64,000 nt of DNA from positions 62,001-126,000 of the forward strand of contig NZ_JAUOEK010000069.1 in NCBI RefSeq assembly GCF_030540835.1, read 5' to 3'. Under the pieces are notes generated by a model. That model had not been told where the DNA came from, searched no databases, and saw only the letters and a list, made by a program, of their open reading frames with translations. Source of the stretch: Flavivirga aquimarina. GTDB lineage: Bacteria; Bacteroidota; Bacteroidia; Flavobacteriales; Flavobacteriaceae. The stretch's first letter is position 1. The number at the start of each line of letters is the position of its first letter. The translations under genes and the position numbers were made by a program. Positions 45,031 through 56,900 of this stretch are shown here, in pieces.

Positions 45031-46487
45031 TAATCTTCTGCTTTTAGTAAAGGTAACTTAATTGTATAATAATGTTTATTATTAATTATTATTACTTTCT
45101 CATCTGTAAAAAAAGCATATCTGTTTATAATATTTTCTAACCCCGTATTTTCCCCCTTTCCAGTACTGTCTTTTGGATATTTACTGTTTTTAATGACTAA
45201 ATAATTTTTCTCAAAAGTCATTTCAATATCCATAGGAGATTCAATGCTTATTTCATTATGTTTAATTATATTTTCAAACACTTGTTGTAGCGCCATTGGT
45301 AATATATAATAATTAGAAAAACCATCTGTTTCATCAGTAAATATTATAGCATTTTCAAATCGTACTTGTAATAATTTCAGATACTCTTTAGCAAATACGA
45401 GTTCCTCTTTTAGTAATACTAAATCGGTGTTTTCTTGATTCAAAAAATACCTATAAACATGAGATAATTTTTCTGAAAATTGAATAGCTTTTTCTTGATT
45501 TTCTTCTATTAACCCAGTTAGTACACTAATGTTATTGAATAAAAAATGGGGGCTTAATTGAGCCTTTAACTGTTGATATTTTAATGACGCAGTGATTCCT
45601 ATTTGTTTTAAGTTTTGTTTTTGATTCCTATTTATTTCATAAATAAAATAAATATGAATAGACAATGTAAGTAGTAAAAAATAACTCCCAAAAATAACCA
45701 CACCCCTAACTAGGTTTACCCCAATTGACTTGGAAGAATTATATTGGAACAAGCCTCCAAAATTTTTTCCTAAAAATTCTAAAGATTCTAAAAATAATGC
45801 TGGTAGCAAAATAATATTTACAATATATATAATTATAAAAACTATATTAGTAATTGACTTATTTTGTCTAGCTACTATATACTTTATTCCATAAGATATT
45901 ATAACACTATTAACTACTCCAAATAAAGCAATTATTATTGCATATTTTATTGGAATAATATTACCTAAAATTGAAATTATTGTTAAATATAGAAAGGTTC
46001 CAATTAGCCAGATTAAAACAATATTTTTTGTAGTCAAAGAGGTTTTTTCATAATCCCTTTTTGTAATCTTTCTATGAGTTAATAAATAATAAATCAGTGT
46101 ACAAAAAACAGTTATAATTATAGCTGTTATCCCATTAAATAAACTTGCTTTATTCCAAAATGAAATATCTAAATTGGAGACCTTATAGAATTTAAGAGTT
46201 AAATAAACAATACAATATATCAATATAAAAGATGAAAATGCTGGCTTAATAATTGTTTTTATACCTTTAATAATATCTTTGTAGTCATTCATTTTAAAAT
46301 AATAAATTGAAAAAAAGCAAGGAAAAAAAAATAAAGACAATGTTAGTGGAGCTATTTCTTTATATATCTCTAAAACCCCGTCTACTCCATTCAATAAAAT
46401 TGCAATAATAAACCCAATCACGTTTATCAAAACACTAACAATACATGCATATTTAAATGCATTTAAAAATTTGCTTATAGTTTTCAT
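45030..46487 (-). CDS. LytS-type membrane histidine kinase
   Basis: A 485-residue protein with about eight transmembrane helices (20-280), then a His_kinase domain with H314 (AQLSPHFLFNN) and a C-terminal ATPase lobe. The many hydrophobic helices and short loops suggest that it senses a membrane or small-molecule cue. It forms a two-gene operon with the downstream LytTR regulator. Confidence 0.92.
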   Translation of the reverse strand: MKTISKFLNAFKYACIVSVLINVIGFIIAILLNGVDGVLEIYKEIAPLTLSLFFFPCFFSIYYFKMNDYKDIIKGIKTIIKPAFSSFILIYCIVYLTLKFYKVSNLDISFWNKASLFNGITAIIITVFCTLIYYLLTHRKITKRDYEKTSLTTKNIVLIWLIGTFLYLTIISILGNIIPIKYAIIIALFGVVNSVIISYGIKYIVARQNKSITNIVFIIIYIVNIILLPALFLESLEFLGKNFGGLFQYNSSKSIGVNLVRGVVIFGSYFLLLTLSIHIYFIYEINRNQKQNLKQIGITASLKYQQLKAQLSPHFLFNNISVLTGLIEENQEKAIQFSEKLSHVYRYFLNQENTDLVLLKEELVFAKEYLKLLQVRFENAIIFTDETDGFSNYYILPMALQQVFENIIKHNEISIESPMDIEMTFEKNYLVIKNSKYPKDSTGKGENTGLENIINRYAFFTDEKVIIINNKHYYTIKLPLLKAED

Positions 46488-46609
46488 GTCTAAATTATTA
46501 TTTTGAACAAAAGTGAGTGATTAAGATATACTATAAAAAGAAAAGTTAGTGAACTGTCGATTTATAATAGTAAGTTGTTAAAAGCTAAATTTTCTTAAAA
46601 AAAATATTC

Positions 46610-46639
46610 TTGAATTAGGACTTAAAAAACTTATCTTTG
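46610..46639 (+). promoter_or_regulatory. Consensus promoter of the PfkB gene
   Basis: TTG at 46610-46612, a 19-bp spacer and TATCTTTG at 46632-46639 match the Bacteroidota consensus exactly. The ATG is 24 bp further on. Confidence 0.7.
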
Positions 46640-46662
46640 CAGAAAATTATCAGGTCTCTTTT

Positions 46663-47589
46663 ATGAGTAAATTAGTAATAGTTGGCACAGTAGCATTTGA
46701 TGCTATTGAAACGCCTTTCGGTAAAACCGATAAAATTCTTGGCGGTGCCGCAACTTACATTGGTTTATCGGCTTCACAATTTAATGTAGACTCAGCAATA
46801 GTATCTATTGCAGGTGGTGACTTTCCTCAGGAATATTTAGATTTATTATCAGATAGAAATATAGACATTTCGGGAATTGAAATAGTTAAAGAAGGCAAAA
46901 CGTTTTTTTGGAGCGGGCGTTACCATAACGATATGAATTCTCGCGATACTTTAGTTACAGAATTAAATACGCTTGCCGATTTTAACCCTGTAGTTCCAGA
47001 AGATTATCGTGATGCGGAAATTGTTATGTTAGGAAATTTACATCCGATCGTCCAACAAAGTGTTTTAGACCAAATGACCACAAAACCTAAATTAGTGGTT
47101 TTAGATACTATGAATTTTTGGATGGATTGTGCTTTAGAGGATTTACATAATGTTATTAAGAATGTAGATGTTATTACCATTAATGATGAAGAAGCCAGAC
47201 AATTAACCGGAGAGTATTCTTTGGTTGTTGCAGCCAAAAAGATTTACGATTTGGGTCCTAAATATGTAGTGATTAAAAAAGGTGAGCACGGCGCTTTATT
47301 ATTTCATGAAGACAATGTGTTTTATGCACCGGCTTTACCTTTAGAAGAAGTTTTTGATCCTACGGGAGCAGGAGATACTTTTGCCGGAGGTTTTGCGGGA
47401 TACCTTGCAAAGACAGGTGATACTTCTTTTGAAAATATGAAAAATGCGGTTATTTATGGTTCTACACTTGCATCGTTTTGTGTAGAAAAATTTGGAACCG
47501 AGCGCATGCAAAATTTATCAAGTAAAGAAATACATAAACGCTTGTTGCAATTTAAGCAGTTAACGCAATTTGAAATAGAATTAACATAA
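46663..47589 (+). CDS. PfkB-family sugar/nucleoside kinase
   Basis: A 308-residue ribokinase-fold kinase with G-G-A-A near residue 27, the D-T-M-N-F-W region and the C-terminal signature D232-P-T-G-A-G-D238-T-F-A-G-G with catalytic D238. Substrate unknown. It is followed by the amidophosphoribosyltransferase gene, separated by a terminator and a repeat remnant. Confidence 0.9.
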   Translation: MSKLVIVGTVAFDAIETPFGKTDKILGGAATYIGLSASQFNVDSAIVSIAGGDFPQEYLDLLSDRNIDISGIEIVKEGKTFFWSGRYHNDMNSRDTLVTELNTLADFNPVVPEDYRDAEIVMLGNLHPIVQQSVLDQMTTKPKLVVLDTMNFWMDCALEDLHNVIKNVDVITINDEEARQLTGEYSLVVAAKKIYDLGPKYVVIKKGEHGALLFHEDNVFYAPALPLEEVFDPTGAGDTFAGGFAGYLAKTGDTSFENMKNAVIYGSTLASFCVEKFGTERMQNLSSKEIHKRLLQFKQLTQFEIELT

Positions 47590-47597
47590 ACCAACCA

Positions 47598-47624
47598 ACG
47601 CACTCAAAATTAGAGTGCGTTTTA
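47598..47624 (+). terminator. Intrinsic terminator after the PfkB gene
   Basis: ACGCACTC (47598-47605) and GAGTGCGT (47613-47620) pair around a 7-base loop and are followed by TTTTAATTT. Confidence 0.75.
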
Positions 47625-47640
47625 ATTTAATATCATTTCT

Positions 47641-47672
47641 GCGTGCACACTGAGCATGTTGAAGTGAAAGCG
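47641..47672. repeat. Fragment of the CAGTCGAA-type element
   Basis: GCGTGCACACTGAGCATGTT followed by GAAGTGAAAGCG resembles CTGAGCGCAGTTGAAGTG at 43533-43552. Degenerate and short. Confidence 0.4.
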
Positions 47673-47685
47673 AAAAAAAATATAT

Positions 47686-49584
47686 ATGAGCGATGTTTTA
47701 AAGCATGAATGTGGCATAGCAGTTATAAGACTTTTAAAACCACTGGAATATTATAAAGAAAAATACGGAAGTGCATTTTATGGTGTAAACAAGATGTACC
47801 TCATGATGGAGAAACAACACAATCGCGGTCAAGATGGTGCCGGTTTTGCAAGTATTAAATTAGATACAAAACCAGGCGAACGTTATATAAGTAGAATACG
47901 CTCTATAGCACAACAACCTATTCAAGATATTTTTGGTCAGATAAACGAAAGAATAAATAACACATTAACAGCACATCCGGAGTATACTAATAATGTTGCT
48001 TTACAAAAACAACATATTCCTTATATAGGAGAACTGTTATTGGGGCATGTTCGTTATGGTACTTTTGGTAAAAATAGTGTAGAAAGTGTACATCCTTTTT
48101 TAAGACAAAATAATTGGATGCATAGAAATTTAATAATGGCAGGAAACTTTAACATGACAAACGTTAAAGAACTTTTTTCCAATCTTATTGAATTAGGGCA
48201 GCATCCAAAAGAGTATACCGATACCATAACTATTATGGAGAAAATAGGTCATTTTTTAGATGATGCAGTAAGTAAAATTTACAAAGATTTAAAAAAAGAA
48301 GGCTATAATAAAAGAGAGGCTTCGCCGCTTATTGCAGAACGTCTTAAGGTAGGTAAAATATTAAAAAGGGCTGCAAAAAATTGGGATGGAGGTTACGCTA
48401 TGGCGGGGCTTATTGGTCATGGAGATTCGTTTGTTTTAAGAGACCCTGCAGGCATTCGCCCGACATATTATTATAAAGATGATGAGGTGGTTGTCGTTGC
48501 ATCAGAACGACCTGTTATTCAAACAGTTTTTAATGTAAACTTTGAAGATGTAAAAGAATTAGATCCAGGTCAAGCTATTATTATTAAAAAATCGGGCGAA
48601 GTACGCTTTAAACAAATATTAGAACCTTTAGAAAGAAAATCTTGTTCTTTTGAGCGCATTTATTTTTCTAGAGGGAGTGATGCCGAAATATATCAAGAAC
48701 GTAAAATGCTTGGGAAACTGTTAATGCCTAAAGTTCTTGAAGCCATTAATAATGATACTAAGAACACGGTCTTTTCTTATATTCCCAATACGGCAGAGAC
48801 ATCATTTTTTGGTATGATTGAAACTGCTGAAGCTTATATAAACAAAAAGAAGACACGTGCTATTTTAAGTGGACAACGTTCATTATCGGCAGATAAAGTA
48901 ACCGAAATCTTATCGGAACGTGCACGAATTGAAAAGATTGCTATAAAAGATGTTAAGCTTAGAACGTTTATTACAGAAGATAGTAGTCGTGATGATTTGG
49001 TGGCTCACGTTTACGATGTTACTTATGGCGTTATAAAACCAGAAGATAATTTGGTTATTATTGATGATAGTATTGTTAGAGGGACTACATTAAAAATGAG
49101 TATTTTAAAAATGCTTGACCGTTTAAACCCTAAAAAAATTATTGTGGTATCCTCTGCGCCACAAATTAGATACCCAGATTGTTATGGTATCGATATGGCC
49201 AACCTAGAAAGCTTAGTTGCTTTTAGAGCCGCTTTAGATTTATTAAAAGATGCAAACAAGTACCATATTGTAGAAGAGGTATATAATAAGTGTATGGGTC
49301 AAACAGATTTAGATGATAAACATGTGCAGAATTTTGTAAAAGAGATTTATGATCCTTTTACCGATGAGGAAATATCAGGAAAAATTTCTGAACTGTTAAG
49401 TGATGAAAGTGTTAAAGCTGAAGTTAAAATTATTTTTCAGCCAGTTGAAAATTTGCATAAAGCATGTCCTAATCATTTAGGGGATTGGTACTTTACAGGA
49501 AACTATCCTACCGTTGGAGGGAACAGAGTTGTAAACAGAGCATTCATCAATTTTTATGAAGGAAATAATGAAAGAGCTTATTAA
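47686..49584 (+). CDS. Amidophosphoribosyltransferase (632-residue Bacteroidota form)
   Basis: A 632-residue class II glutamine amidotransferase: nucleophile C9 after a short propeptide (MSDVLKHECG), N-R-G-Q-D-G-A-G-F in the glutaminase domain, G-H-V-R-Y-G-T, and the PRPP-binding V-I-I-D-D-S-I-V-R-G-T-T. It makes phosphoribosylamine in the first step of purine synthesis if it is the canonical PurF. It is longer than E. coli PurF (about 505 residues) through extra C-terminal sequence, and may be a paralogue. Confidence 0.87.
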   Translation: MSDVLKHECGIAVIRLLKPLEYYKEKYGSAFYGVNKMYLMMEKQHNRGQDGAGFASIKLDTKPGERYISRIRSIAQQPIQDIFGQINERINNTLTAHPEYTNNVALQKQHIPYIGELLLGHVRYGTFGKNSVESVHPFLRQNNWMHRNLIMAGNFNMTNVKELFSNLIELGQHPKEYTDTITIMEKIGHFLDDAVSKIYKDLKKEGYNKREASPLIAERLKVGKILKRAAKNWDGGYAMAGLIGHGDSFVLRDPAGIRPTYYYKDDEVVVVASERPVIQTVFNVNFEDVKELDPGQAIIIKKSGEVRFKQILEPLERKSCSFERIYFSRGSDAEIYQERKMLGKLLMPKVLEAINNDTKNTVFSYIPNTAETSFFGMIETAEAYINKKKTRAILSGQRSLSADKVTEILSERARIEKIAIKDVKLRTFITEDSSRDDLVAHVYDVTYGVIKPEDNLVIIDDSIVRGTTLKMSILKMLDRLNPKKIIVVSSAPQIRYPDCYGIDMANLESLVAFRAALDLLKDANKYHIVEEVYNKCMGQTDLDDKHVQNFVKEIYDPFTDEEISGKISELLSDESVKAEVKIIFQPVENLHKACPNHLGDWYFTGNYPTVGGNRVVNRAFINFYEGNNERAY

Positions 49585-49687
49585 TTATTAATTTGTCAAT
49601 TTTTTCTTCTTTTTTTGCTAAAAAATACATTTAATCCGAAAAATACGCTTTTTGTCTAAAAAATAATCAAAGTATCTAAAATACATA

Positions 49688-49695
49688 TAAATTTG
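49688..49695 (+). promoter_or_regulatory. -7 element of small RNA copy 1
   Basis: TAAATTTG matches TAnnTTTG and is followed immediately by the conserved RNA block. Copy 2 has TATATTTG at the same position (49928-49935). Confidence 0.6.
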
Positions 49696-49772
49696 AATCA
49701 CCATAACATAAGTAGGTTAAGTTCATGGTAGATTTGGGGCAAAAAAAGGTGAACATCTGTTCGCCTTTTTTT
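49696..49772 (+). ncRNA. Tandem small RNA candidate, copy 1
   Basis: The 50 bases from 49691 to 49740 are repeated without change 240 bp later. Each copy has a -7 promoter element in front and ends in its own terminator; here GGTGAAC/GTTCGCC with one G-U pair and a T7 run (49741-49772). The body also has GTTCA, which can pair with the TGAAC of the terminator stem, allowing an alternative fold. No coding frame fits. The RNA family is not recognised. Confidence 0.7.
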
Positions 49773-49935
49773 ATGCAGTTTAGTTTCCTTTTGAGTCTGT
49801 TTTAAAATGTAAGTCTATTTTTTAAAAGTTACTTGTACCCTTTTTTGCTTTATAATGGTACTTAAAAGCCTTTAAGCCAATATATGAGCAGTTTAACTAA
49901 AATATTTTACCAATCTTTAGAAGAAAGATATATTT

Positions 49936-50009
49936 GAATCACCATAACATAAGTAGGTTAAGTTCATGGTAGATTTGGGGCAAAAAGGTGAACACTCGTT
50001 CACCTTTTT
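49936..50009 (+). ncRNA. Tandem small RNA candidate, copy 2
   Basis: Second copy of the conserved 50-base block, with the promoter element TATATTTG at 49928-49935 and a terminator GGTGAAC/GTTCACC followed by T5 (49982-50009). The U-to-A compensating change in the terminator stem relative to copy 1 (G-U to A-U pair) keeps pairing. The DNA between the two copies is unrelated to either. Confidence 0.7.
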
Positions 50010-50022
50010 CATTTTACTTTTT

Positions 50023-50958
50023 TTAATAATCGATTCTATATCCGTTTCCAAATTGATAACTTAAAATAAAGCCATGTGTATTACCTAACGGAGCATTATT
50101 ATTTGCGACATTATAACTGTAAATAAAACGTGCGTTTTTAAACAAATAAATACCAGCTAAAAAATTTAGAGAAGACCTGGATCTATATCCTGCTCCTACT
50201 TCAAACTTATTTTTAAAACTTACTGCTAAGTTTATATCGGCCTGTAATGGAGCCCCATCTTCATATTTTAATAGCACATTTGGTTTTATCATTATCTCCC
50301 GATAACGGTTATTAAAAAAACGATACCCAAAATAACCATAATAGGGATTTACAAGATTTAAATTAGCTTGAGAAGCTAATGACTCACCTAAAATATTTGG
50401 GGTTGAAATTCCTAAATAAAATGTAGAATAATTAAATAAAAAACTCAAACCTAAAGTTGGAATTGTGGCATTAATATTTTCAGCAAAAACATGATCATCT
50501 ATAATTCTCAACTCTAATAAGTTATCCTGATATTGTTGTAGGCCTGCTGTGATTCCAAAGGAAAGTACTCCTGCTGTATAGTGTTGCCAATCTGGGCGGT
50601 TATTTTTCAGATCGAAGAATATTTTATAAGAATAAGCTCCAAAAAAATGAGAGGAAGTAGTAACGCCTATTTCATCTCGAATAATACCAACTCCAGCTCC
50701 CATTTTACCTCTGTTTAAAGCGCCATGCCCGCTAAATGAAAAGCTTTTAGGGCTTCCTTCAAATTGATTAAAGTAGCCCAAATTGCTTATAGACAATTCA
50801 GTGTTTTGAGTTAAACCTGCATATGCAGAATTTATAATAAACGGATTGTAATTGTATTCTGAAAACGATGGTGTTTGCTGACCAACACAAATGCTTGTTT
50901 TTAAAATAAAAAATAGTAAGACAGCCGCATAAGCGGTAAAGTTATTTTTTCTATTCAT
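50023..50958 (-). CDS. PorP/SprF-family outer-membrane protein
   Basis: A 311-residue secreted protein with a signal peptide (about 1-27, ending GQQ) and the PorP/SprF pattern P-F-I-I-N-S-A-Y-A-G-L, then beta-barrel strands and a terminal Y-x-F-G-N-G-Y-R. It is 4 bp downstream of a giant T9SS protein with a type B C-terminal domain. SprF-type proteins are needed for the export of such partners in Flavobacterium johnsoniae, so this pair is very likely functional. Confidence 0.9.
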   Translation of the reverse strand: MNRKNNFTAYAAVLLFFILKTSICVGQQTPSFSEYNYNPFIINSAYAGLTQNTELSISNLGYFNQFEGSPKSFSFSGHGALNRGKMGAGVGIIRDEIGVTTSSHFFGAYSYKIFFDLKNNRPDWQHYTAGVLSFGITAGLQQYQDNLLELRIIDDHVFAENINATIPTLGLSFLFNYSTFYLGISTPNILGESLASQANLNLVNPYYGYFGYRFFNNRYREIMIKPNVLLKYEDGAPLQADINLAVSFKNKFEVGAGYRSRSSLNFLAGIYLFKNARFIYSYNVANNNAPLGNTHGFILSYQFGNGYRIDY

Positions 50959-50962
50959 TATA

Positions 50963-53900
50963 TTAACGCTTTAACACTAAAAATCCCTTTAGCTTTTTTA
51001 AGTTATGAGTTCCAGATATTTTAATATCAAAGAAATAAGTTCCGTCGGGTAATGTGCTTGCCCCCAAATTGGTAAGGTTATTAGCTTCCCCTCTAAATAC
51101 ATTAGTGGTATTATTATAATTTGGGATTGAAAAAACTAAATCCCCCCATCTATTATAGATATTCACAATATTTTGTGGACTATTTTCTATACCTCTTATC
51201 TCCCAAAAATCATTGATTCCGTCTCCATTAGGTGAAAGGCCATATTTTGACTCAGCTAAAGGTTCTGTTGTAAACGATTCTTCAGAACAGCCAATGGCAT
51301 CTCCAACAGCATTGTAAGGAATTATAGTTACGTAGATCGTTGTGTTCTCTGGTAAGTCAGATAAATCAAATGTTAATAGGTTGCCTACATCTTCAGAATT
51401 TAAAATATCAGTAGCTCCCGATAAAGTTCCTATATTGATTCTATATCCTGTAGCATCTGCAACGGCATCCCAGTTAAGACTTGTATTTATTACAATATCC
51501 CTATCCCCATTTAGAGGACTTGTTAAACTTGTACAACTAGGAACAGTGGCAATAGTTTCCGTAGTAAAAGATTCCCTAGTACATCCTGTGGCATCCCCAA
51601 CCGCATTATAAGGCGTAATGGAAACAAAGATGGTGGTGTTTTCCGGCAGGTCAGTTGTCGGATCGAAGGTAGTAACATTGCCTACATTCTGATCATCTGC
51701 AATATCGGTACCACCAGCAGTAGTTCCAACATTAATACGATAACCTGTAGCATTGGCAACGACATTCCAACTAAGGTTTGTGCCTACCGCTACATTCGTA
51801 GTGCTATTTAACGGGCTGATTAAAGAAGTGCAATTAGGAACAGTGGCAATAGTTTCCGTAGTGAAAGATTCCCTGGTACAACCCATGGCATCCCCAACCG
51901 CATTATAAGGTGTAATGGAAACAAAGATGGTGGTATTTTCCGGCAGGTCAGTTGTCGGATCGAATGTAGTAACATTGCCCACATCCTGATTATCTGCAAT
52001 ATCGGTACCACCTGCAGTAGTTCCAACATTAATTCTATACCCTGTAGCATTAACCCCCGCATTCCAATCTAAGTTCGAATTAACCGCCACACCTGTAGCA
52101 TTGTTTAGCGGCATTGATAACGTGGTACAATTAGGAACAGTGGCAATAGTTTCCGTAGTGAAAGATTCCCTGGTACAACCCGTAGCATCCCCAACTGCAT
52201 TATAAGGTGTAATGGAAACAAAGATGGTGGTATTTTCCGGTAAGTCAGTTGTCGGATCAAAGGTAGTAACATTGCCTACATCCTGATCATCTGCAATATC
52301 GGTACCACCAGCAGTAGTTCCAACATTAATTCTATACCCAGTAGCATTAACCCCCGCATTCCAATCTAAGTTCGAATTAACCGCCACACCTGTAGCATTG
52401 TTTAGTGGTATTGATAACGTGGTACAATTAGGAACAGTGGCAATAGTTTCCGTAGTGAAAGATTCCCTGGTACAACCCGTGGCATCCCCAACTGCATTAT
52501 AAGGTGTAATGGAAACAAAGATGGTGGTATTTTCCGGTAAGTCAGCTGTCGGATCGAATGTAGTAACATTGCCTACATCTTGATCATCTGCAATATCGGT
52601 TCCCCCAGCAGTAGTACCAACATTAATACGGTAGCCTGTAGCATTGGCCACGGCATTCCAATCTAAGTTTGAATCAAGAGCCACATCCGTAGCATTGTTT
52701 AGCGGTGTTGATAACGTGGTGCAATTTGGAATAACTGCTAGAGAATTTCCTGTTCTAAAACTTTCTTCAGAACAACTTGTTGCATCTCCAGCGGCATTAT
52801 AAGGCGTAATAGTCACAAAAATTAATCTATTAGGAGGTAAATCATCCGACAAATTATAGGTGGTTACATTACCAACGTCAATACTATTAAGAATCTCTAT
52901 CCCACCTCCGGTAGTACCTACTGTTAGTAGATAACTTGTAGCGTCAGATATAGGATTCCAGCTAAGATTAGCATTAACAGGAACATCGGTAGCTCCGTTT
53001 AAAGGGTTTGTTAAACTTGTGCATGTTGGAGGAACCGGAATTAGTTCTGTAGTGAAACTTTCTTCAGTACATGAGGCTGCATCTCCAACAGTGTTATAAG
53101 GTGTAATGGTAACGAAAATAGTTGTATTCTCCGGAAGGTTAGCAGGAAGATCGTATATTGTTACATTACCAACATCCACATTATCTATAACGTCGTTATT
53201 TCCAAGGGTAGTACCTGCTGTAATACGATACCCATCAGCATTTACTATAGCTAACCATTCTAAATCTGAATCTACAGCTATATCGGTAGAACCATTTACA
53301 GGCAAGGTTAAGTTAGTACACTCCGGCACAGTTGGAGTCGCACTACTTGAAACCTGAAAACTTTCTTCTATACAAGCTGTAGCATCTCCCTCACTATTAA
53401 ATGGTATTAATGCTACAAAAACTGTTTCACCTCCGGAAAAATCTGTAGCAAATTCATATGAAGTATCGGTTACGGTTTCATTATTTACAATGGTAACATT
53501 TCCCGGGTTAGTACGAACCGTAAGCCTGTAGCCTCTTGCATAAAGTGTAGGTTCCCAACTTAAATTAGTATTTACGGGAACATTTGTAGCGCCATTTAGA
53601 GGAGTAACAAGTTGGGTACATTCAGGAATAGGGCAATCCAACATGTCTCCTATAACAGACCAATTATAGGTGTCAATCATTGATTGTCTTTCTTCTAAGG
53701 CATCACAATACAACAACCCTTGAGCTCCTAAAGTAATTCCAGAGGTTAAGGCCTGTTCGGACCAAGTTATTAATGTGGTGTCATAGTTTTCTCTTGTCAA
53801 TGCGGTATTATCTAACATATTTCTCATATCAGAAACTCCACTAACATTCCAGGTACTAAATTCTTGATTTAAACTGGTAGCATTATCAAACATTGAACGC

Positions 53901-56900
53901 ATACTCACAGTACCTATGTTCCATTGATTCAAGGATTGGTTAAATGTTGTTGCATTTCTAAACATATAGTCCATATTTGATACTCCCGAAACTCGCCAGT
54001 TATTGATAGTTTGATCAAAGGCTGTAGCACCATCAAACATTTCTTGCATGGTTGTAACACCCCTTACATTCCAATTATAGAGTGGTTGATCAAAGGCTGT
54101 AGCACCATCAAACATTTGTTGCATGGTTGTAACAGAGGCAACGTTCCATGAATTCATAGGTTGATTATATGTAACCGCATCTTTAAACATGGCTTCCATG
54201 GTTCTAACAAAAGAAACATTCCAATTATCTACATTTTGATTAAAAACAGATGCTCCACTAAACATTTCTGCCATGGTTAAAACTTCACCTGTATTCCAAT
54301 TACCTAATGGTTGATTAAAAGCTATGGCATCTTTAAACATAGCTTCCGTGGTTGTTACCGAAGCTATATTCCAATTTTCAATAGGATTATTAAATGCTTC
54401 AGCATCTTCAAACATCGAATCCATTAAAGTAACCGATGATACGTCCCATGTACTAATTGGGTGGTTAAATAGCAAGGCATTTTTAAACATAGAGGACATC
54501 GTTGCCACTGCACTTACATTCCATGCATCAAGAGGTTGATTAAAAGCCTGGGCACTTTCAAACATAGAAGTCATGTTTACGACAGAATTAACATCCCAAT
54601 TATTTAAAGGTTGATTAAAAGCCATTGCATTTCTAAACATAGCTTCCATGTTGGTCACATTAGTAACATTCCAACTATCTATGTTTTGATTGAATACTGT
54701 TGCATTTTCAAACATAGATGTCATTACATTAACCGATGTTACGTTCCAATTATTAAGTGGTTGATTAAAGCTACTAGCATTTCTAAACATGTAACTCATA
54801 TTTTGTGAAGCTTCTACATTCCAACTATTTATCAATTGGTTAAAAGCAATAGCATCATAAAACATAGCTTCCATATTTGTAACAGATGATACATCCCAAT
54901 TTTCGATAGGATTATTAAATGCTTCAGCATCTCGAAACATACTTGCCATATTTGTTACATTGCTTACATTCCAAGAATTTATATTTTGATTGAAAACTAT
55001 TCCATATTGAAACATCCCTGCCATATCTGTTACATTACCTACATCCCAAGTATCTAAAGGTTGATTGAAACTACGTGCCCCAAGAAACATACTTGCCATA
55101 TTTGTTACACTGCTTACATCCCAACTATTTAAAGGTTGATTAAAATCTCCAGCGCCTTGGAACATGCTTTCCATATCATTGACATTGCTGACATCCCAAG
55201 AGTTAATATCACCATTAAAAAGGGAGGCATTATAGAACATTTCAGACATATTAGTAACTTGAGACAAATCCGGAAGATCAGTGGCATTATAGGTCATATT
55301 TTGACAATAATAAAAAGACCTCTCCATGGATTGCCATTGTTGTGTACCCCATTGGTCTATGGATAGCACTTTTCTGGAGTCTGAAAAAAAGTTACGAAAG
55401 TAATGTGCAGGATAATCCCCTATAATTGTTACGGTATAAATTCCAGGGGTGTTGTAGGTATGGGTTATGGTACTTGTTACGTTATTATTAAATTGATTAT
55501 CTCCCCAATCTATTGAGAAATTGTATGACAATCCCGATCTGATTTCTATTTCTATTTGGTTTTCATCAGAACTCCATGTCTCTGCAATACGAGTATCATA
55601 AGTAAGTACAAAAGCATCAGGACTGTTTACCCAACTTTCAACCACTGTAAAACTCTCTTCAGTACATCCTGTTGCTGGTCCGGAAGCATTATAAGGCACA
55701 ATGGTGACAAAAACCACATCTCCTGGAGTTAAATCAGATGTAAAATCAACACCAATAACATTACCAACATCCTCATCATTGTAAATAATTTGAGTTACAC
55801 TTCCGTTTACTCTTCTAACACTTATTCTGTATCCCGTTGCTCCGGGTGTTGCTTCCCACATTAAATTGGTATTCGCCGGTACATTAGTATCTCCATCTAT
55901 TGGAGAAACTAAAGACGTACAAAACACAAAAGGGCAGTTTACAATATCTCCGGTAATATCCCAATTAAAGTTATCGATAAGCTCTTGCCTCGCAAATCGG
56001 CCATCACAATAATTTAAATTGAGTGCTCCTAAAGATACGTTAGATCTTAATGATTGTGTTGCCCAACCTATTAAGGTGTTATCATAATTAGCTTGAGATA
56101 ATCCTGAATCAGAAAGCATATTAGCCATGTTGCTAACGTTAGTAACATTCCAACTGCCTAAGTTTTGATTAAAAGTCGTAGCGTTTTGGAACATATTTGA
56201 CATATTGGTGACACTACTTACATTCCAACCGTTTAATGGATGATTGAAGGCTGTAATATTACTACCATTGGTGCTAAACATTCTAGACATATTAGTAACA
56301 TTACTTACATCCCAATCGTTTAATGGTTGATTGAAAACCAATGCCCTATAAAACATAGAACTCATATTGGTAACATTACTTACATCCCAATTGTTTAAAG
56401 GTTGATTGAAAACTAATGTTCCATAGAACATAGAGCCCATATTGGTGACACTACTTACATTCCAACTATTTAATGGTTGGTTAAAAACATCATTACTGTA
56501 GAACATGGATTCCATATTAGTGACATTGCTAACATCCCAAATACTAATATTCTGATTGAAGCTATCCGAATTTTCGAACATTCCTGACATATTGGTGACA
56601 CCGCTTACATTCCAAACACTAATATCTTGATTGAAGCTATTCGAATTTTCGAACATTCCTGACATATTGGTGACACCACTTACATCCCAACTGTCTAGAG
56701 GTTGATTAAATGCTCTACTATCTCTAAACATATTACTCATTGAAGTAACTGATGATACATCCCAATTATTTAAAGGCTGGTTGAAAACACAACTCAAATA
56801 AAATCCATCAAACATACTGGACATATTGGTGACATTACTTACATCCCAATTGTTCAATGGTTGATTAAAAACCCTATTTCTTCGAAACATCCCAGACATA

